From contig JAEZDS010000083.1 of the NCBI GenBank assembly GCA_023433205.1, forward strand, positions 1 to 7,428: a DNA stretch of 7,428 nt, written 5' to 3'. This DNA comes from Bacteroidota bacterium (GTDB lineage: Bacteria > Bacteroidota > Bacteroidia > B-17B0 > Aurantibacillaceae). Under the pieces are notes generated by a model that had not been told where the DNA came from, searched no databases, and saw only the letters and a program-made list of their open reading frames with translations. The first letter of the stretch is position 1. Each line of letters begins with the position of its first letter. Positions 5,068-7,428 of this stretch are shown one piece after another. Made by a program: the position numbers and the translations under genes.

Positions 5068-7092
5068 ATGAAAAGCAACGCATTTTTTCTGCTCGCAACG
5101 CTCCCTCTGTTATGCAGCACGCAGGTACTTTCACCCATCAGCACAACAAACTACAACCTCGACGCCATTGCCGAAAACACCACCGCCGCGGCCCACACTA
5201 CGGGCGCCATCGACGGCAGCGACTATGTGATGTACAGCGTGGCGTACGGCACCGTCTATTCCACAGGTACAGGTCTTCCAAACAGCGGGCTCATTTCGAG
5301 CCTTACCCGCACCTATCAGCTGCAGCCATATAACCAAAACAACATGCTGTATCTTACAGCGGGACAAACTGATTCTATTATACTCTCCACTCCCGCCTCT
5401 TACGCCGCCTTAGGTCTGCTGGGGTTTGCTACCGAAGGTGCAGGAACCATGAACCTCACCATCCGCTTCAGCGACAACAGCACGCAGGTGATCAGCAACC
5501 AGGGCATGCCCGACTGGTTCGGCACTGGCAGCGCTATCCTCACCGGTTTCGACCGTTGTAACCGCAGCGCCGGAACACCCAACTACAGCACCACTCAGCC
5601 CAAAATGTTTTCTCTTGATTTGCCCGTGATCTGCGCCAACCGAAGCAAACAGGTAACAGCACTAATTGTACATAATAGCGGCAGCAACGCGCGTGTATGT
5701 ATCATGGCTTTGTCAGGAGCGGCTGTTCCCTCCTACTCTGCCAGCGTGCAGCCGGTAACGTGCAGCGGCGGACACAACGGCAGCGCCACAATAACACCAA
5801 CAGGAGGGTTTCCAACCTTCACCTACACTATTTCATCAGCGCCGCAGCAGTACACCAACAGTCCGGTCAATCTGCCCGTGGGCATTTATTCTTACACTGC
5901 ACAGGATGTGGCCTTGTGTCCGGCAACCGGCAGTTTTACGGTACAGCAGCAGCTTGTTCCCCAGCCCTCGCTTCAGGTGCAAAGCAGCACATCTGTTATC
6001 TGCGCAGGTCAAAGTGTTACCCTCACCGCAGGCGGCGCAAGCACCTATACCTGGCTGGCCGGCGGCAACACTTCAGCAACGGTAGTTAATCCTGGTATCA
6101 GCACCACTTATACAGTTACCGGCCACACTACACAAAACTGTTTGAGATCGGGTCAGGTCAGCATCAGCGTTAACCAGTTGCCCGCAGTTGCATTTACGGC
6201 GCCGGCACCAACAGTATGCAGCACCCAGCAGGCCTTTGCCCTCAGCGGCAATCCTGTGGGCGGGCTCTATTCAGGCAGCGGCGTGCAGGGCAATAATTTT
6301 AATCCTTCACTCGCAGGTACAGGCACACATGTGGTTACGTACTTATATACCGACGCCAATAACTGCAGCAACACCGCAAGCACGTCGGTAGCGGTACATT
6401 CACTGGCAGTGCCGGCCATCAGCAGTGGTTCACCGGTATGTTTGAACGGCGCAGCCTTTCAGGTTACCGTCGATATTCCCGGTGGCACTTTCAGCGGTTC
6501 AGGTATCTCCGCAACGGGCCTCATCACAACAACTCTTGCCGGCCAGTTCCCTTTTACTTACAGCATCAGCAGCGGCCCCTGCGAATCGTCAGCAGCTTCA
6601 GCATTTACGGTGTTACCATTGCCTGTGCTAACATTTTCACTGAGCAAAACAGATTTCTGTCTCACAAATCCCGACGTTGCACTCAACGCGCAGCCCGGTC
6701 CGGGGGTGTTCAGCGGTCCGGGGGTGAACGGTTTCTTTTTTAAAGCATCTCAGGCCGGTGCAGGCACTCACAACATCTCGTACAGTTATACAAATACAAG
6801 CGGTTGCAGCAATGTAAAAACCATTCAGGTAAAAGTAAACGACTGCACCGGCATTACCGAGCAGCCAAAAAGCACAATAACAATTTATCCAAACCCGGCA
6901 AACACCTATTTTATTATCACAAACAGCAAAAGCGAAACACTCTACATGGTAAACAGCCTCGGTCAGGTTATAAGCCATTTTACAACTAATGCCGCCGAAG
7001 CCACTGAAGTGCAGCTTGCTCCCCAGCACAAAGGATTATTTTTTATCGTCAACAGTGGCGGAGCCGCGATCTCAAAGATCATAATTCAGTAA
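5068..7092 (+). CDS. Modular T9SS-secreted surface protein with SprB and Ig-like repeats
   Basis: 674 residues. Residues 1-18 are a signal peptide (MKSNAFFLLATLPLLCST/Q). Residues 20-220 form an N-terminal beta-rich domain I cannot assign; it has DWFGTGSAILTGFDRCN (149-165) and KQVTALIVHNSGSNARVCIM (194-213), reminiscent of galactose-binding-like folds. Residues 228-294 are a SprB-type repeat (VTCSGGHNGSATITPTGGFP...LPVGIYSYTAQD). Four Ig-like modules of about 70 residues follow, each with a Cys near both ends: 312/358, 384/433, 458/505, 531/580. The last three share a GG/GP-x-[YF]SG-x-G core (GGLYSGSGV, GGTFSGSGI, PGVFSGPGV). Residues 604-674 are a T9SS type A sorting domain (TIYPNPANTYFIITN ... 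KGLFFIVNSGG). The expected role is an extracellular adhesin or matrix-type protein; no catalytic motif is seen. The ATG at 5068 begins the signal peptide; there is no clear Shine-Dalgarno. The gene stands alone, divergent from yjdM. Confidence 0.93.
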   Translation: MKSNAFFLLATLPLLCSTQVLSPISTTNYNLDAIAENTTAAAHTTGAIDGSDYVMYSVAYGTVYSTGTGLPNSGLISSLTRTYQLQPYNQNNMLYLTAGQTDSIILSTPASYAALGLLGFATEGAGTMNLTIRFSDNSTQVISNQGMPDWFGTGSAILTGFDRCNRSAGTPNYSTTQPKMFSLDLPVICANRSKQVTALIVHNSGSNARVCIMALSGAAVPSYSASVQPVTCSGGHNGSATITPTGGFPTFTYTISSAPQQYTNSPVNLPVGIYSYTAQDVALCPATGSFTVQQQLVPQPSLQVQSSTSVICAGQSVTLTAGGASTYTWLAGGNTSATVVNPGISTTYTVTGHTTQNCLRSGQVSISVNQLPAVAFTAPAPTVCSTQQAFALSGNPVGGLYSGSGVQGNNFNPSLAGTGTHVVTYLYTDANNCSNTASTSVAVHSLAVPAISSGSPVCLNGAAFQVTVDIPGGTFSGSGISATGLITTTLAGQFPFTYSISSGPCESSAASAFTVLPLPVLTFSLSKTDFCLTNPDVALNAQPGPGVFSGPGVNGFFFKASQAGAGTHNISYSYTNTSGCSNVKTIQVKVNDCTGITEQPKSTITIYPNPANTYFIITNSKSETLYMVNSLGQVISHFTTNAAEATEVQLAPQHKGLFFIVNSGGAAISKIIIQ

Positions 7093-7104
7093 AAGCTGAA
7101 TTAT
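7081..7104 (+). terminator. Weak hairpin straddling the stop codon of the 5068 gene
   Basis: ATAATTCAG (7081-7089) pairs exactly with CTGAATTAT (7096-7104); the TAA stop at 7090-7092 lies in the 6-base loop. There is no T-tract after it, so it is not a textbook intrinsic terminator. It may protect the 3' end of the mRNA or help termination together with the larger structure that starts at 7114. Confidence 0.3.
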
Positions 7105-7113
7105 TGGGGCTGT

Positions 7114-7320
7114 CCCCCGCTGCATAATTTTTTTAATCAAAAGCTGCAGCGGGGGCCGGGCTCTCGGCTTTAGCCTGCACCTGCGGCCTGGTGCCGGCTG
7201 AGTATTCACCCTTTTGCTGCGGTGGCTTACGCTGCGCTTCAGCCTCCTCGCTGCTACGGCACAGCAGGCCGCAGGCGCAGGGCTGCCGCCTCCATCCCTC
7301 AGCCAGGCTCCGGCTTTGCA
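7114..7320. repeat. GC-rich structured intergenic element, probable Bacteroidota dispersed repeat
   Basis: This 207-base stretch has no convincing gene. CCCCCGCTGC (7114-7123) pairs perfectly with GCAGCGGGGG (7146-7155) around an A/T-rich loop. CCTGCGGCCTGGTGCCG (7180-7196) pairs with CGGCAC-(ag)-CAGGCCGCAGG (7257-7275), a 17-bp stem with a 2-base bulge, and GGCTGA (7196-7201) can pair with TCAGCC (7239-7244) inside its loop. The order GCGGGGGCCGGGCTCTCGGC (7149-7168), then TGCCGCCTCCATCCCTCAGC (from 7283), resembles blocks I recall between genes in many Flavobacteriia (GGGGGTCGGGCTGTCCGCT... and ...TGCCGCTTCCATCCCTCACGC). That memory was not checked against a database. It could act as a terminator/3'-end structure, a dispersed repeat, or a transcribed RNA. 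Confidence 0.55.
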
Positions 7321-7339
7321 GTTCGCCTGAACGGCAACA

Positions 7340-7428
7340 TCAGTAACCACCCAGCACAAACAATAACCGCTTCAAAACAACGAAAAGGGTAATCAGTACC
7401 CGCCCATTTGTCGCAGCATCACCTGTGG
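7340..7428 (-). other. Right edge: possible 3' end of a minus-strand gene
   Basis: Two minus-strand frames stay open from the window edge. One reads TGDAATNGRVLITLF then VVLKRLLFVLGGY and stops at 7340-7342. The other reads PQVMLRQMGGY and stops at 7393-7395. Either could be the C-terminus of a gene lying beyond the window, which would make the structured element at 7114-7320 a spacer between converging genes. A small dyad, GGGTA/TACCC (7387-7391 / 7397-7401), overlaps them. Too little sequence is present to choose. Confidence 0.2.

Noticed and set aside
5068..5121. Lipoprotein signal at C16 of the 674-residue protein
   Set aside because: The residue before the Cys is Leu, not Gly/Ala/Ser, and the chain carries a T9SS sorting tail; an ordinary signal peptide cut near residue 18 fits better.
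6637..7029. 130-residue minus-strand ORF and other long frames opposite or within 5068-7092
   Set aside because: They lie wholly inside a confident coding region whose own frame shows domains throughout; these translations show none.
7072..7359. 95-residue minus-strand ORF
   Set aside because: The Arg/Ala/Cys-rich, low-complexity translation covers the GC-rich hairpins and the 3' end of a confident gene; it is best explained by base composition.

Overview
The window looks like a chromosomal segment from a Bacteroidota bacterium (Flavobacteriales/Chitinophagales-like; the genus cannot be named from this sequence). Three things support this. Two large secreted proteins end in type A C-terminal sorting domains of the type IX secretion system (T9SS), one of them with a SprB-type repeat. 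Three start sites are preceded by exact matches to the Bacteroidota -7 promoter element TAnnTTTG. Shine-Dalgarno sequences are weak or absent. No phage, transposon, CRISPR, tRNA or rRNA signal was seen.

Layout, left to right. Bases 1-680 hold no intact gene, but the minus strand carries protein-like reading frames broken by stops and frameshifts, most simply a decayed gene. At 715-2499 (+) is a secreted protein of four DUF4397-type modules (A-B-A-B) plus a T9SS tail. It ends at a strong hairpin terminator (2521-2556) shared with the converging gene. On the minus strand, read from right to left, are yjdM/phnA (4447-4794), a 48-codon ORF (4248-4394), a small predicted outer-membrane barrel (3722-4246, its ATG one base after the small ORF's stop) and a lipoprotein/barrel protein (2608-3627). 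The first three are spaced like an operon; the fourth follows after 97 bases and may belong to it.

From 4795 to 5067 is a divergent promoter region between yjdM and the next secreted gene. It contains a duplicated element of about 60 bp (period 104 bp) and two palindromes next to the plus-strand promoter. At 5068-7092 (+) is a 674-residue modular T9SS cargo protein: an unassigned N-terminal domain, a SprB repeat, four Cys-paired Ig-like modules and a sorting tail. From 7093 to the right edge is a GC-rich, highly structured intergenic element, followed by a possible 3' end of a minus-strand gene.

The two plus-strand genes encode T9SS cargo bound for the cell surface or medium, and two of the minus-strand genes encode envelope proteins, so the region is mostly about the cell surface. 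Nothing links the genes into one pathway, and I do not see a convincing new enzymatic or defence system. The most unexplained items are the duplicated element at 4830-4993, the 3' structured element at 7114-7320, the coupled small ORF, and the decayed gene at the left end.
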